Shown piece by piece: positions 46,071 to 57,468 of a stretch of DNA of 64,000 nucleotides. A program made the translations under genes and the position numbers. Position 1 is the first letter of the stretch. Every line of letters starts with the position of its first letter. The notes beneath the pieces are model-generated. The model ran no database searches. It was given only the letters and a program-made list of their open reading frames with translations, and was not told the DNA's origin. The stretch comes from Trichoderma breve (taxonomy: Eukaryota; Ascomycota; Sordariomycetes; Hypocreales; Hypocreaceae), in contig NC_079233.1 in NCBI RefSeq assembly GCF_028502605.1, forward strand, positions 1,240,001 through 1,304,000, in the 5' to 3' direction.

Positions 46071-46970
46071 TCATGAGTCTGCATTCTCCGCTTGGGTTGT
46101 CGGGATTCTTCTCCTGACTTGCTCGTCCCCTTCGTCTTTGCTTTCCAGCAAGACGCTCTTGTCGTCGCCCTCCCCTTGTCCCACAATCCACGTCTGCACA
46201 ACTTCCTTAATCTCTTTCACTGCGCCCTGTTTGCTCTTCGCCTCGCCCATCCTCCACACGTAGCTTGAATAAACGGCTACTTCTGCGATTGCAACCAGTA
46301 TGCTCCCGCCAAGGGACAGGAATATTCGAGACGAGAGGCTCCACCAGCGGCCGGCAATCCAGAGTGTCACCGCGACTCCAGCAATGCTGACGAGAAAATT
46401 GATTATCAACATCACTTGGCGATGAATCTCATTGTATGTAACCTCGTCGTCGCCAAGATCTTCCGAGTTGGAGGGCCTGTTGGCTTCGGCAAAGGCTTGG
46501 GCGGCATTGGGGAATCGATGCTGGAAAGTCTCGAGCGGAGGCGGTGGGTTAATCATGCGTTCGTAGGCCCGAGCATCTTCTTCGCGGCGAAGACGGGCCA
46601 TGAGGGCCTTGTATTCTTCAGACTGAGGATGCGTAGAGGTGTGAGTAAATCATCGCCATCTTGCAAATTAATGACACGGATGAGCACCTACCGGTTCAGG
46701 CTTTGGTGGAGGAGGGGGAATATAGACGCGAGATCCCTGGAGTAGCTGCTCCAGGCTGTATTTGGGCGGTAATGACTGTGAAGCACCGAGCTTCTTGTAA
46801 AGGTTGATTATCTCGCTGTGGGAGATGGGATTGCCCACTGCTGGCTCTGTCGATGATTCGTTTTCGGGCTGATTCTGTCTCCCGTCGTCGCCAGGCTCGT
46901 CGTCTTTGCGCTGCTCGCCCAGCAGTTTCAGCGCGTCCACAACGGACGGCGTCATCGTCAAGAGCACCAT
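46071..46970 (-). CDS. VMA12: V-ATPase assembly factor Vma12/TMEM199 family
   Basis: Two exons on the minus strand, 46970-46692 and 46622-46071, with a 69-nt intron (GTAGGT..CTCAG), give about 276 residues. The junction reads PKPEPSEEYKALMARLRREE, a continuous helix typical of the family. The N-terminal half is cytosolic (LYKKLGASQSLPPKYSLEQL). Then comes YNEIHRQVMLIINFLVSIAG, which begins the first membrane helix (about 195-215), and a second helix SLGGSILVAIAEVAVYSSYV. Vma12 (Vph2) resides in the ER with Vma21/Vma22 and assembles the Vo sector of the vacuolar proton pump. It is divergent from COQ1 across about 600 bp. Confidence 0.88.
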
Positions 46971-47572
46971 GGCGAGTGAAGGTACCTTATACTGTTATCT
47001 TAAATGGCATGCAAGTAGAGTTCCGTGTGAAGCCGTTAAGGTGCCAAAGCATCCATTGATCATTCACATAGCCTCAACTGCTATCTACGTATGGATAGCC
47101 GAATGCAAGCTACGGGTTACGGTGCGGGGCATTTTTTCTCTAGCGGAAGCTTCTTCGAATGGACGCTCCCAATTCTGATTGCCGACTGGGCTGACCAACG
47201 ACGCTAGGCTCCCAATAGCGGGCGTTCGCACGGAGCGCTACGGGAACTGGAACTGCTACGGGAACCGCTACAGCGCTGTCGTGCAGCAGCGTTACAGGGC
47301 TCGCGGCCCCTGTGCTCCAGGACCTATCGCCCGGGGAGCACCAGCCAATGAGCAGCTGCGATAGGCCCAGCTGCCCCTCGGCCCAGAGCCGTGCAAAAGT
47401 TTCGGACGGCTGGATTTGCGACTCAAACCACCAGATCTGACGACTGATTGCGCGACTTTGCGGCCCTCGACCACATCGATTTCCCCAGCCAGCGCCCAGA
47501 CGCTGCGAAAAGTGCAAAAGACCAGCTCGTCTCTCCTTGATTGCGAAGAGACTTGCCGCAGACCTGCCGCAG
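46971..47572. promoter_or_regulatory. shared upstream region of VMA12 and COQ1
   Basis: A 600-bp interval between divergent start codons. It includes a GC-rich low-complexity stretch near 47235-47275 (GCTACGGGAAC repeats). Open frames on both strands here are overlapping shadows. No defined operator is recognised. Confidence 0.45.
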
Positions 47573-48985
47573 ATGAGGCTCCGAGCGGGAGCTTCGGCGG
47601 CTCTTCGCGATGCCGGCCGAGTGGGAGCGTCAACATGCCTCGTCTGCCACCGGCCCATGATGGCATCCAGCGCTGCCTGGAGGGTTTTGTCCATCCAGCA
47701 GGCGGGGATTCACTCGAGCTCGAACCGGAGCTCTGCGTGGGCTGCCGCCGTTCAGGTGGCTACAAACGTGGTGGGCAATGTTGCAAAACGAGCGGCCAAA
47801 GACTCCATGACGATTGATCCGCTGCGAACCGTGGCCAAGGAGATGAAGTTTTTGACGGGCAACATCCGCAAGCTGCTGGGATCAGGTCACCCAGCCCTCG
47901 ATCGAGTTGCCAAATATTATACGCAGGCTGAGGGCAAGCATGTGCGGCCACTCATTGTGTTGCTCATGTCACGAGCCACACATCTGTGTCCCAAGAGCCC
48001 GCGGGACGTAGCTCCCGAGACGTCGAGGGGCATCGACACGTCAATATCCCCCATGCAGATCCTAAGCGACGTCAACCCAATGACAAGCTCGACGTCGTAT
48101 GAAAGCGAAGCGGCCGAGTCGGCAAATCTCGACATTCTCCCAAGCCAGAGACGGTTGGCGGAAATCACAGAGCTGATCCACACGGCATCTCTGCTACACG
48201 ATGATGTCATTGATCACTCTGTGTCGAGACGAGGTGCACCGTCGGCCAATCTGGAATTTGGCAACAAGATGGCTGTTTTGGCTGGAGATTTCCTCCTGGG
48301 CAGGGCATCCGTTGCGCTGGCACGACTACGCAACGCCGAGGTGGTGGAGCTGCTGGCCACGGTTATCGCCAACCTTGTTGAGGGGGAGTTCATGCAGCTC
48401 AAGAACACAGAGCGCGACGAGCGCAGCCCCAAGTGGTCCGAGGAGACTTTAAGCTACTACCTGCAAAAGACATATCTCAAAACCGCCAGCTTGATTTCCA
48501 AGTCCTGCCGAGCGTCGGCGCTTCTCGGCAACGCGGATCAGCACACGGTCGAGGCCGCCTACTCGTATGGACGGAACCTGGGCCTTGCATTCCAACTGGT
48601 GGACGACATGCTGGATTACACCCGAAGCGGGCAAGACTTGGGCAAACCTGCAGGAGCAGATTTGGAGTTGGGACTGGCCACGGCACCGCTGCTGTTTGCC
48701 TGGAAGCAGATGCCGGAGCTTGGAGCCCTCGTTGGGCGCAAGTTTGCCCAAGAGGGAGACGTCCAGAGGGTGAGTTTTACACGCAGTGAATAGTAATCAT
48801 ACAAGTGACTGACAACGTTATAGGCTCGCCAATTGGTCCTCCAGAGCGACGGCATCGAGCAGACCCGAGCTCTCGCTTACGACTACTCCGAGAGGGCGGT
48901 TGCTGCCATTGCCGACTTCCCCGACAGCGAGGCCAAGGATGGCCTCATTGAAATGGCTCACAAGACGATCCAGCGCCAAAAGTAA
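47573..48985 (+). CDS. COQ1: mitochondrial polyprenyl diphosphate synthase (ubiquinone side chain)
   Basis: Two exons, 47573-48769 and 48824-48985, with a 54-nt intron (GTGAGT..TATAG), give about 452 residues. The ATG at 47573 begins MRLRAGASAALRDAGRVGAS, an Arg/Ala/Ser-rich, acid-poor mitochondrial targeting sequence. Motifs of trans-prenyltransferases are visible: GKHVRP (about 121-126), the first aspartate motif LLHDDVIDHS (DDVID, 210-214), and the second FQLVDDMLDYT (DDMLD, 344-348). The enzyme builds the polyprenyl tail of coenzyme Q from IPP and an allylic primer in the mitochondrial matrix. Chain length (hexa- to decaprenyl) cannot be read by eye. An extra low-complexity segment (about 145-190) lies between the first conserved region and the first aspartate motif, as is usual in fungal Coq1. 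Confidence 0.95.
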
Positions 48986-49952
48986 CCAATCACATGCATC
49001 ACAGGTCAGGGGAGCTGATAAAACACACCGCAGCAACCTGAATACAGACCACGTGGGGGGAGTAGACCAACATACTGTTCCGGCGTTTGTACCATTATTC
49101 CACTCTTGGGCAAGAAAGAAAAGGGTAAATATGTAATGAGAAGGGAAACGAAAAAAGGCATGAAAAAAGAATGGGAGAACAAAAAGGGCATGGTGTTTGG
49201 ATGGAGAAAGGGGGGCCATTTGCACTTGTTTTTTTCTTTTTTTCTTGTGTGAAAGCAAGGAGCCAAAAAAAAAATTACGGGATTGTCGAATCACCACTTA
49301 TAAGGTACACATGCAGATGTTGATAGAAAGGCACACCAGGTCGGCTATTTGATTTGCAAACAAAAAAACATTAAAATGAAAAGGACTGCATGGGCAGGCA
49401 TTGAAAATTACACACTTGAAAGAGGGTATTTGAACTGGATATCTTCTGATTGACGGAAGCGATGGATCGGGGGTATGATGGATGGATGCCTAAAAGGAGG
49501 GGGAACAGGAGGTCGGACTTTTCGATAGATCAGCCAGTTCGTCAATGGGAAAACAGCGATTAATTGTTAGGACTTAATTCGTGCACGCTTTCATTCGCTT
49601 CGGCAGCGTATTGCATCGATTAAGGTGCCATTCGCTTCTAAGAGTGGAGAGAAGACGTGGGATCTGGTGATTGGAGGCGTGTACGAGTATATCTGTATAC
49701 CATGAGTTCAGATGCTCTACGATGCCAGGTAGATGCCCCAATCAGTGCTTGGAGCAATGTAATTAATGCTCATTATAATTATACCTGTTCATTCAAAGAT
49801 TATGGTCACAATATACTTGGATATAGCGAGAGGGTATTGAAGTAACAGGGTAAAACGCTCTCAATTCATGTGCCTATTCGATCATCTCGACATCGGGGGT
49901 ATAATAGTACACAACATCTAAAAAAAAAACAACCGTCTAAAAAACTCCTAGT
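48986..49952. other. convergent 3' regions, no gene seen
   Basis: Between the COQ1 stop and the stop of the QING-repeat gene. Purine-rich on the plus strand (A/G runs 49130-49275). No supported frame or RNA gene. Confidence 0.45.
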
Positions 49953-50570
49953 CTAAGTCGTGGTACCCATTTCCGACCTCTTCATCAGCCTAACTCTAAC
50001 GCCGTTAATCTGGTTCTTGGGCGCCCCCTTAATCTCCTTGCCCTCCGCAGTGAGCATATCCATCTTCTCCCAGCGGCCGGGCATAGCAGGCGCCGCTGGT
50101 GCCGGAGAACCGCCGTGATGTACAATCTCAATGCCGTTGATCTGTGATCCTGTGCCAAGCTTCTTGCAGCCGTTGTAATAGTATTTCCCCCGGGGAGCTT
50201 GTAGGTCCTCGCCATTTGACCCCGGGTCGCACACTATCACCACTCCGTTGATCTGATCAACTCCAGAATCGGCTTTGCAATCAGAATAAGAAGCGACGTC
50301 CCAACGTTGACCAGCAGCGTCGATCATGTACGGGAAATAAGCCGGAGGGGCGCCGGCGGCAGCCCACACGGCCGGCGCCCCGATGGCATAGTTGGTTGGA
50401 AAGGGTTGCATGTGTTGCATGTGCGGGTGCGGTGTGACATAGGATGTCATCGACATGGGCCCCGGTGGCATGTTCGGCATATGGAAGGCACCCTCCAGGG
50501 TTCCATGTAGCGGGAGGACTGTGTCAGCGTCGGTGCCAGGGTGCATGTGTGTATCTGTGTTGGGTGTCAT
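49953..50570 (-). CDS. small protein with three QING repeats, unknown function
   Basis: Single exon, 205 residues, family not recognised. The first 85 residues are Met/Pro/His/Ala-rich and look disordered. Residues 88-205 contain three diverged repeats, each starting with an aromatic and ending in QING plus a short beta-like strand. They are RWDVASYSDCKADSGVDQIN..GVVIV, KYYYNGCKKLGTGSQINGIE..IV and RWEKMDMLTAEGKEIKGAPK..NQINGVRVRL, with the Q at about 106, 143 and 187. Unit length is 35-45 residues. Three such units would suit a small repeat beta fold, but this is inference. No signal peptide or membrane helix is visible. Upstream, about 240 bp of A/G-rich sequence (C/T-rich on the coding strand) suits a leader. 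Confidence 0.6.
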   Translation of the reverse strand: MTPNTDTHMHPGTDADTVLPLHGTLEGAFHMPNMPPGPMSMTSYVTPHPHMQHMQPFPTNYAIGAPAVWAAAGAPPAYFPYMIDAAGQRWDVASYSDCKADSGVDQINGVVIVCDPGSNGEDLQAPRGKYYYNGCKKLGTGSQINGIEIVHHGGSPAPAAPAMPGRWEKMDMLTAEGKEIKGAPKNQINGVRVRLMKRSEMGTTT

Positions 50571-53200
50571 GGTTGATCTGAGAGAGATCTGAGGTGTGAC
50601 GGTGCTTATGCAGCAGGGGGTTTATTCCGTTCGTGGTGAGATGAGAGGTTCAAGCTTTCTTGTTCGAAGCAAGCAAAAGCTGCAAGAAGAAGAAGAGACA
50701 AAAGGTTCCGTTGATGCTTGAGGGGATGAATTAGGAGGAAAGGATGATGGAAGGCTGATGAGAAAAGACGAAGACATGTAGGGTCACCTGCCTCATATAT
50801 AGTCAACTCCAAGGTGCTTGGAAGGTCCCCGGGTCTCGACCTTTCCCGTCATGACAAAGGCCTACTCTAGCCATCCTCTCCCCTCTTTTGACATAGATCA
50901 CTGCCCTAGCCGACCAATGTCTCACAGGTCAGGCAGACCATCGCCATGGCGTAGACGCCCCCTCCTCCACGGCGCGTATATGGCCGCGGCCCATTGGACT
51001 CGTTCACACACGCACGACGTACCACCAGTTAGCACTAGCCAATATGATGACATCTCCTGCTAAACTAGGAGCGATCGGGGAGGGCGGCTATCTTGTCCGA
51101 CTAGCTGGTATGCGAATCCGGAAGAGTTGGCAAAGCAGTCTAACCCCCCTTTCCCCTCCCCCCTCAGCTCTAATGACTGAATGGGCCACTCACTTGCCCT
51201 ATAAGCAAGAGCTGACTTGATGTTTCGTGCCACCAAATTGGTGATTTCTCAAACCTTGGGTGAAGCTTCAACGGGATGGCTGGGCCATACGTTCACCCCT
51301 CTGGACTGAAGAAGATGAAAACATCTGGCTCTCCGTATAACACTCGGGCAGCAACGCTAAGCACAAGCTATCGAGAAGCTGGCAGGAAACAAGAAACGAC
51401 TGAATGCCGCACAATCTTGTCAAGGTAAAGCGTGAACTGCAAGCCTGGGGATCCTTGCACACCGGCTGCGGGAGGCACACAAGACAATGACAATGGCCCA
51501 ATGCAAGGGAGAATCTCTTGCAAAGCAGTCCGAGATAGCCATCACTAAACTGTATATAATCAATTAGCGTCATGTATGAGCACCACGTACATATGCTCAT
51601 GCAAAAGAGTAACAACTCATCGCTTCGAACAAATAGACTAACATATCAGGTTCACATGCTTAAACAAGAGCGTGGGGGATCTGATGCCAGTGTGAGTGCG
51701 CCAGATGGTGAGGCTGAAGTAAGTGTGTACGCTAAAAGAAGCAAGGATGCGCAAGTAGACTGCAAGCTGAGGTTTGGAATTGGGCTCGACTCGAGCCACG
51801 ACAGCGTCAGGTGGGAAAGGGAACAACAGGTATACCGACTGCATCTTGATTCGGCATGATGGACCACCAGGATAGAAATCCCTCTGCGTATTGGTGTTCG
51901 TATCCTGCTTTCTTCGCTAAGAGCAAGAGTACATCCTGTACAACCTTGCACTCCTACATCGTCGTGATACGCGCCCAGCTCGAGACAGTGCCGCCCACTT
52001 GGGCTACAATCCAGTCCCAGCAGCCGCCATGTGTAAACCAGTTTTCACATCCGTCTCCAAGCTAATGACTGCACCCCTGAACGTTGGGTTGGCACAACCA
52101 TCCAAAAGAACTCTTCCTAGCACATCAACACGTGTTGCCATACCACCTACCTTGTTCCTTGATCAACACATCCAATGGACTGTTCCAGCCCATCGTATTG
52201 GAAAAGCACGCACAGCTGCATATAACGTGAACCATTGTCATTGGCCTGCCCGAGAAGCATGTCATTTCAAGCAGTCCGCACGCCAAGGGAAATCAGTGGC
52301 TCCCCGGGTGCCTACGCGGAGACTCTAATATCACCGACAAAGACCGTAAAATGTGTATATAATCAGGCCGGCCCTTCAATACTCATTCTCGCCGAGTGGT
52401 ACCCCGTGCTCGTACGTGGTCAATGGAAATAACATGCTGCCGGCATATGGTTTATCATTCACTCTTCATAGCGGGGCTGTGCGAATCGGGAGGATATCCG
52501 TTGCAGCTAAGGAGACTTTGCTGTCGTAAAAGACACCCATTGGGTGTAGTGACAGTGATTAGGCCGAAAGGACGGCCCTGTTTATGCGGGGAACGACCGA
52601 TTGAGGCCGTACTAGCAGCAAGTTGGCGGCGGCAAGGGAGACTTCCCCGGTTTGGTGGTGTGTCCCAGTGATATATAAGTAGACCATTGTTCACGGGCTT
52701 CATCTCTGGCCCTTCTTCAACTGAGACATGGCTGAGACTGAGAGCCTGATCCATCTTCCAACCAGGCACCACTGCCTCGTATTTGGGCCATGGACAGTTG
52801 GGCAACAAAAAGGACCATGGCCTGGACCAAAGAATTAGCGTGAGCGTGCTTCGTACTTCGTAGACGCGCGGAAGACGGCACTTTGCAAGCTGTTTCGCGT
52901 TAATTGTGCCAAGGCGTTTATTGCCTGTCTCCAGCCAGCCTCGGGCACATCACTCGGGCATCTTCCAGGGCTGTAGCGAATGAGCTGGACCGTCGTTTGC
53001 ATGAAGCTGCTCCGCAATGTTGGTTGTTGTTGGTCCTAAGAATAACCTTGAACTTAGCAAGTTAGCAGCACTCCGGAGCTGTAGATGCTTGCATTAGCTT
53101 GACCATGCAGAACACGTGGAGCGTCTCCTCTCTTCCTCGTCTTATGTAACAATTCTCGGCTCTACGGCACATCTCCTCCGATGCATCTTTCCCATCTCAA
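50571..53200. other. intergenic, no supported gene
   Basis: 2.6 kb with short overlapping frames on both strands and no recognisable domain, splice model, RNA gene or repeat family. The first 250 bp belong to the leader of the QING-repeat gene. Confidence 0.4.
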
Positions 53201-53312
53201 CTTTTCGTCCGTTCATCCTCGTGACCTCTTTAGTCAGCCAACTATTCGATCTTTTTCTCATCTTTTCGTCTGTTCGTCCTCGTGACCTCCTTAGTCATCC
53301 CAGCTATCGCAC
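53201..53312. repeat. tandem duplication with a 61-bp period
   Basis: The block CTTTTCGTCCGTTCATCCTC.. (from 53201) recurs as CTTTTCGTCTGTTCGTCCTC.. (from 53262). Both copies continue as GTGACCTC.TTAGTCA. About 50 bp match with a few substitutions. A smaller 12-bp tandem (GTAGATTGCCC) follows at about 53757-53785. Both are in the upstream region of the allantoinase gene. Confidence 0.75.
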
Positions 53313-53364
53313 TAGCCACGGCATTCGCCCAGCGACTCTTCTCAGCCACTTTGTGTGGCGCTTC

Positions 53365-53890
53365 TGATAAGGACCCTGAATCCACCGCTGATAACGCCTC
53401 CACTAGCCGTTCGCTTATCGTCAATCCCGACACCGCCGAAGTCGTTCAGCTTTATCCTCTTGTCGCGCCGTCTCGAGTAACTGTTACTCGATCAAATGCT
53501 GATTGGTCACGCGCTCCGCGCCTTCAGTCCCGAAAAGCCTGGTAATCTGATCTTCATCCTCGCTCTGGCCCATCGGACGAAGCCGATAAGGGTGGAGATT
53601 TTTTTTTTCTTGCTCCCTTTGCTAGCGATCATCCGGGTTCTGCGAATCCCTTCACTTTCGCTAGAGAAATTTTTCTCGTTTTTTGCCTCCCGAGATGTGA
53701 AAATTTTGCAACTCTGCTGAGGACCACTCCCGACAACGAAGCTGCAGAGTTCGTAACGTAGATTGCCCGTAGATTGCCCGTAGAGATGGAAGCAGGAGTA
53801 AGGAGAATACTCCAGAGTAAGCGATGTGTGATACATCTCCGGCCCCTCTTATCTGGCCCTTTCGCCCCGGCCCATCGTATCCCACGATAA
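53365..53890. promoter_or_regulatory. cluster of HGATAR sites upstream of allantoinase
   Basis: Six sites fit HGATAR, the motif bound by AreA/Nit2-type GATA factors: TGATAA at 53365 and 53389, CGATAAG (reverse) at 53414-53420, CGATAAG near 53584, AGATAA (reverse) near 53849, and CGATAAG near 53885. They lie 0.3-0.8 kb before the allantoinase ATG. Nitrogen-metabolite control of purine breakdown genes by GATA factors is established in ascomycetes, so the cluster is a plausible control region. The sequence alone cannot show binding. Confidence 0.5.
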
Positions 53891-54174
53891 GGCCTGCCAG
53901 CCACTATCCACCATATGGCTTAGACTGCTCTGGAGCGTCATCGGCTCCGGCCGACGATGCGGCTTGCATCGCCTGGATGTCCCGTCTCTTTGCCTCCTTT
54001 CTTATTTCTCTTCTTTACCCCTCCTCCTCCGTAGTTCGTGAAGTTCTCGTGCTCTGACTGTGCACCTCGCTTTAGTGTCTCTCATCGTGAAAGATCGTTT
54101 AGGAGAGCGGTCTCTCATCCTCGGAGCTCATCATAACTCACACAGGCCTAGAAGACTAAGCCGTAGTTGTCGCC

Positions 54175-55752
54175 ATGACCGTCACGCACACCTCCAACGT
54201 CGGGCCGCTCACCGTCCTGGTTTCGACTCGGGCCGTCCTCACACTTCCAGACAACTCTCTTATCCTCTCTCCGGCGACCATATGCATATCTCCCGAGCTT
54301 GGCAGAATCGTCTCCATTCTGCCCGAGATCCTTCCCGCCTCGGCCTTCCCTCCCAGCGCTACCTATGTAGACCACTCTCCCAAGCTGTTGCTTCCGGGCC
54401 TTGTGGATGCTCATGTCCACCTGAATGAGCCTGGCCGAACAGAGTGGGAGGGATTCTGGACTGGAACCCGAGCAGCGGCAAGCGGTGGCGTCACCACCGT
54501 TATCGACATGCCGTTGAATGCCATCCCGCCGACGACTACTCTTCAGGGATTCGAAGAGAAGCTCAAGGCCAGCCGCGGCCAGTGCTGGGTAGACGTAGGC
54601 TTTTACGGCGGTGTCATTCCCGGGAACGCAGACCAGCTGAAACCCCTCGTAGAGGCTGGTGTTAGAGGATTCAAGGGCTTCCTCATTGAATCCGGCGTCG
54701 ACGAGTTCCCTGCTGTATCCGCCAAAGATGTGGCATTGGCCATGGAGACGCTCAAGCATGAACCGACCACTCTGATGTTCCATGCTGAGATGATCCCTCC
54801 CATTGCCGATTCTGTTGGTGATGCCGTCCTGACGTCTGATCCTCCTGCGGCTCCCAAAGGCGAATTGACTGCCTACAGCACATTTCTCGAATCGCGCCCC
54901 CCTTCTTTCGAGACCTATGCCATCGAGGAAATCCTTGCACATGCCCACATCGCTCCCTCGCTACACCTCCATATTGTCCACCTGTCGGCGACGCAAGCGA
55001 TTCCGATTCTCAAGGCAGCTCGCCAGAGGGGAGTCAACATCACCGCCGAGACTTGCTTCCATTATCTGGGGCTATCAGCTGAAGAGATTGAAAAGGGTGA
55101 CACGAGGCACAAGTGCTGCCCTCCCATTCGTGAGGCCAACAACCGAGACGGCCTTTGGGAGGAACTGGTGGCCGACGACTCGTGCATTCGTACCGTCGTC
55201 TCTGACCACTCACCTTGTACACCTCAGCTGAAACTGCTGCCCGACCACCTCGAGAGACCTGCGATTCCTCATTCAGATTCGGGTCTTGATGTCAACAGCC
55301 ACAAGGACCTGCCACCAACCAAAACCGTTGCCCGCGGTGATTTCTTCGCCGCTTGGGGTGGCATCTCGTCCGTCGGCCTCGGCCTGCCTATTCTGCATAC
55401 CGCTGCCAAGCAGCGCTCCGAGACATCCAAGGCACCGACCATCGTCGACATGGTCCGCCTCTGTTGTCAAGCAACCGCCGAGCAGGTCGGTCTTTCTCAC
55501 CGCAAAGGTGCTCTCAAGGTCGGAATGGACGCCGACATTTGCGTCTTCGACGATACGCACGTCTGGACTTTTACTCAGGGCGACATGCGCTGGAAGAACC
55601 GCTGTTCACCCTGGCAAGGCCACAAATTCACCGGTCGGGTCATGGAGACGTGGCTTCGTGGCCGCAAGGTGTTTGATCTGGAGGCTCCCGGCGACGGCTT
55701 TCTCGCTGCCAAGCCTTTTGGCGAGTCCATCACCGAGAAGAGAACTTTGTAA
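54175..55752 (+). CDS. DAL1: allantoinase (purine degradation)
   Basis: Single exon, 525 residues. It hydrolyses allantoin to allantoate in purine catabolism, allowing purines to serve as a nitrogen source. Amidohydrolase signatures are LLLPGLVDAHVHLNEPGRTE (metal-binding H80 and H82), GGVTTVIDMPLNAIPPTTTL, RGFKGFLIESGVDEF (K167, the likely carboxylated lysine bridging the metals), LHIVHLSATQAIPILKAAR, and VVSDHSPCTPQLK (the metal-binding aspartate region). The C-terminus GALKVGMDADICVFDDTHVW is the usual closing beta-sandwich. The length is somewhat above the roughly 460-residue yeast enzyme. Upstream GATA sites suggest nitrogen regulation. No neighbouring purine gene is in the window. Confidence 0.95.
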   Translation: MTVTHTSNVGPLTVLVSTRAVLTLPDNSLILSPATICISPELGRIVSILPEILPASAFPPSATYVDHSPKLLLPGLVDAHVHLNEPGRTEWEGFWTGTRAAASGGVTTVIDMPLNAIPPTTTLQGFEEKLKASRGQCWVDVGFYGGVIPGNADQLKPLVEAGVRGFKGFLIESGVDEFPAVSAKDVALAMETLKHEPTTLMFHAEMIPPIADSVGDAVLTSDPPAAPKGELTAYSTFLESRPPSFETYAIEEILAHAHIAPSLHLHIVHLSATQAIPILKAARQRGVNITAETCFHYLGLSAEEIEKGDTRHKCCPPIREANNRDGLWEELVADDSCIRTVVSDHSPCTPQLKLLPDHLERPAIPHSDSGLDVNSHKDLPPTKTVARGDFFAAWGGISSVGLGLPILHTAAKQRSETSKAPTIVDMVRLCCQATAEQVGLSHRKGALKVGMDADICVFDDTHVWTFTQGDMRWKNRCSPWQGHKFTGRVMETWLRGRKVFDLEAPGDGFLAAKPFGESITEKRTL

Positions 55753-57468
55753 ACGATACGAAACACACGATTCTATGATTTTGTCAATGCTTTTGATTTG
55801 GAGACGAGGGACATGCGCATGGAAGAATAGACGGACGTGGTAGATGGCATATTCAAGTGCGAGCGGGCGGGCGTTTTTGGCATATTGCGTTTGGTTTTCG
55901 GCATACACGCATTTGCACGTACATGGTTTGCATCTTTTATGGCGTAGAAAGCACAGTTGAGATTTGTGAGGTTATGGCCAGGTAATAGGTAGTAATAGCA
56001 TTCGATTTGATAAACCAAGTTGAAGTCAAGGGTGCAGGATCCCATATACATTCGTACAGACTGCGAGACAATTCCTACTTTTGTTACCGAGTGCAGTCAA
56101 AGAATCGATGCCTGACCGCACTTGTTTGTGGGGTCTAGACAGAGGCTGAGATGCAAGGGAGGCGATTCTGGTCCATCATTCGTCGATCATGTCTCAGTGC
56201 GGATGACGTCAACCGGTAGCGCAAGAATCTGACGATGTGATTTGTCGACAGATCGTGGCTGACAGACGATGGGATGCTGGAATGGACAATTGAAGGGTTG
56301 CAGCATTAGAATATAACGTTTAAGATTAACGTAATAATGTGCGTGTGTGTTGGTGTGGTGATGCGTGAGGGATCACGGGCGATGTGTACCACAAGTAGGT
56401 ACCTATCATTGTTGTTGCCGGGGGGTTTAGGTAAGGGGTCTAGGCAGCGTTTTTGGGCCTGAAAATGGTTATTGAATGAAAACTGCTGATGCAACGGTTC
56501 GAATTGAAAAACCGGTCGTAACTAAGAGGATTATGGGGCGCTGTTTTTCTTTTGTCTTGGTTATCGTTTTCCTTTCCATTAGGGAAATCAAGTCAAAATC
56601 CCGTCGTTGCATGAGGATTTTTAACCCCCCATCTACTATTTCTAGGCTGGAAAATCATAACCGCACCGCCGTAACTAAAACCGACTGAAAACAATGATGT
56701 AAACAATAAAAAAAAAACTAAAATTAACCAAGTTTCATCAACTGCTATTAGCTGATGCCACCTGGTTATTTAACTATGGGCTAGAAAGGGTATATAAAGC
56801 TAGATGGGAAGGGCTGCAAAATGAGAATGTAAACCTGGGACTTTACAACTTACAACTACAGCTCAGGTACGCTGCTACACCATTACATCACAGAGGAATA
56901 CGGTTGCCAAAGATACTGTAATCTTGGATTATGTAGGTCAGTCAATTTGGAAGGAACAAAGCTATCACGAGCTGGTCGCGATAATCGCTGCAAGCTGAAA
57001 ATCACGACGGCGTGCCCGTAATTGCTACAGCGTACTCGTCATTGCGGCCGTGGCCGTAAAGCTGATTCTCCATCGTCAGGGTGGTAGTCTAATAAGTCTT
57101 TTGTTATTACAACGACTTGAAAATGCTAGCCAGCTTAATAGCGTTATAACGTGCCGTCAGGAAATCCGCTGTCAGGCTGACCATGCCCAGAAAATCTGCG
57201 GGAGATCATGAAGTTGCCAGGGGCAAAAGCGAAAAGACGACAGCAGTTTCGTAAGTGGCTGAAGAGGCTAGGAGTCCTTTGAAGAATAAACCAACGACGA
57301 CGTAAGTGGTATAATTTAGAGCCTGAATACAGTAAGGAGGTGCGAGACTGAGCCCGTCGATATCAAAAGCCAAAGTTTAAGGAGAGGGAAAACAGGCGGG
57401 TGCTGGAAAACCTGAGAGCAGCCGTTCTGCTTTGGCGAAGCATAGGGCAACTACAGGTCATCGACGCA
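55753..57468. other. intergenic, no supported gene
   Basis: The allantoinase 3' region is followed by increasingly A/T-rich DNA. From about 57180 the plus strand carries fragments that look like decayed coding sequence leading into the repeat relic. No intact frame or RNA gene. Confidence 0.4.

Noticed and set aside
53116..53545. Two overlapping frames before the allantoinase gene
   Set aside because: They arise over the 61-bp tandem duplication and lack domain or splice evidence; more likely promoter DNA.
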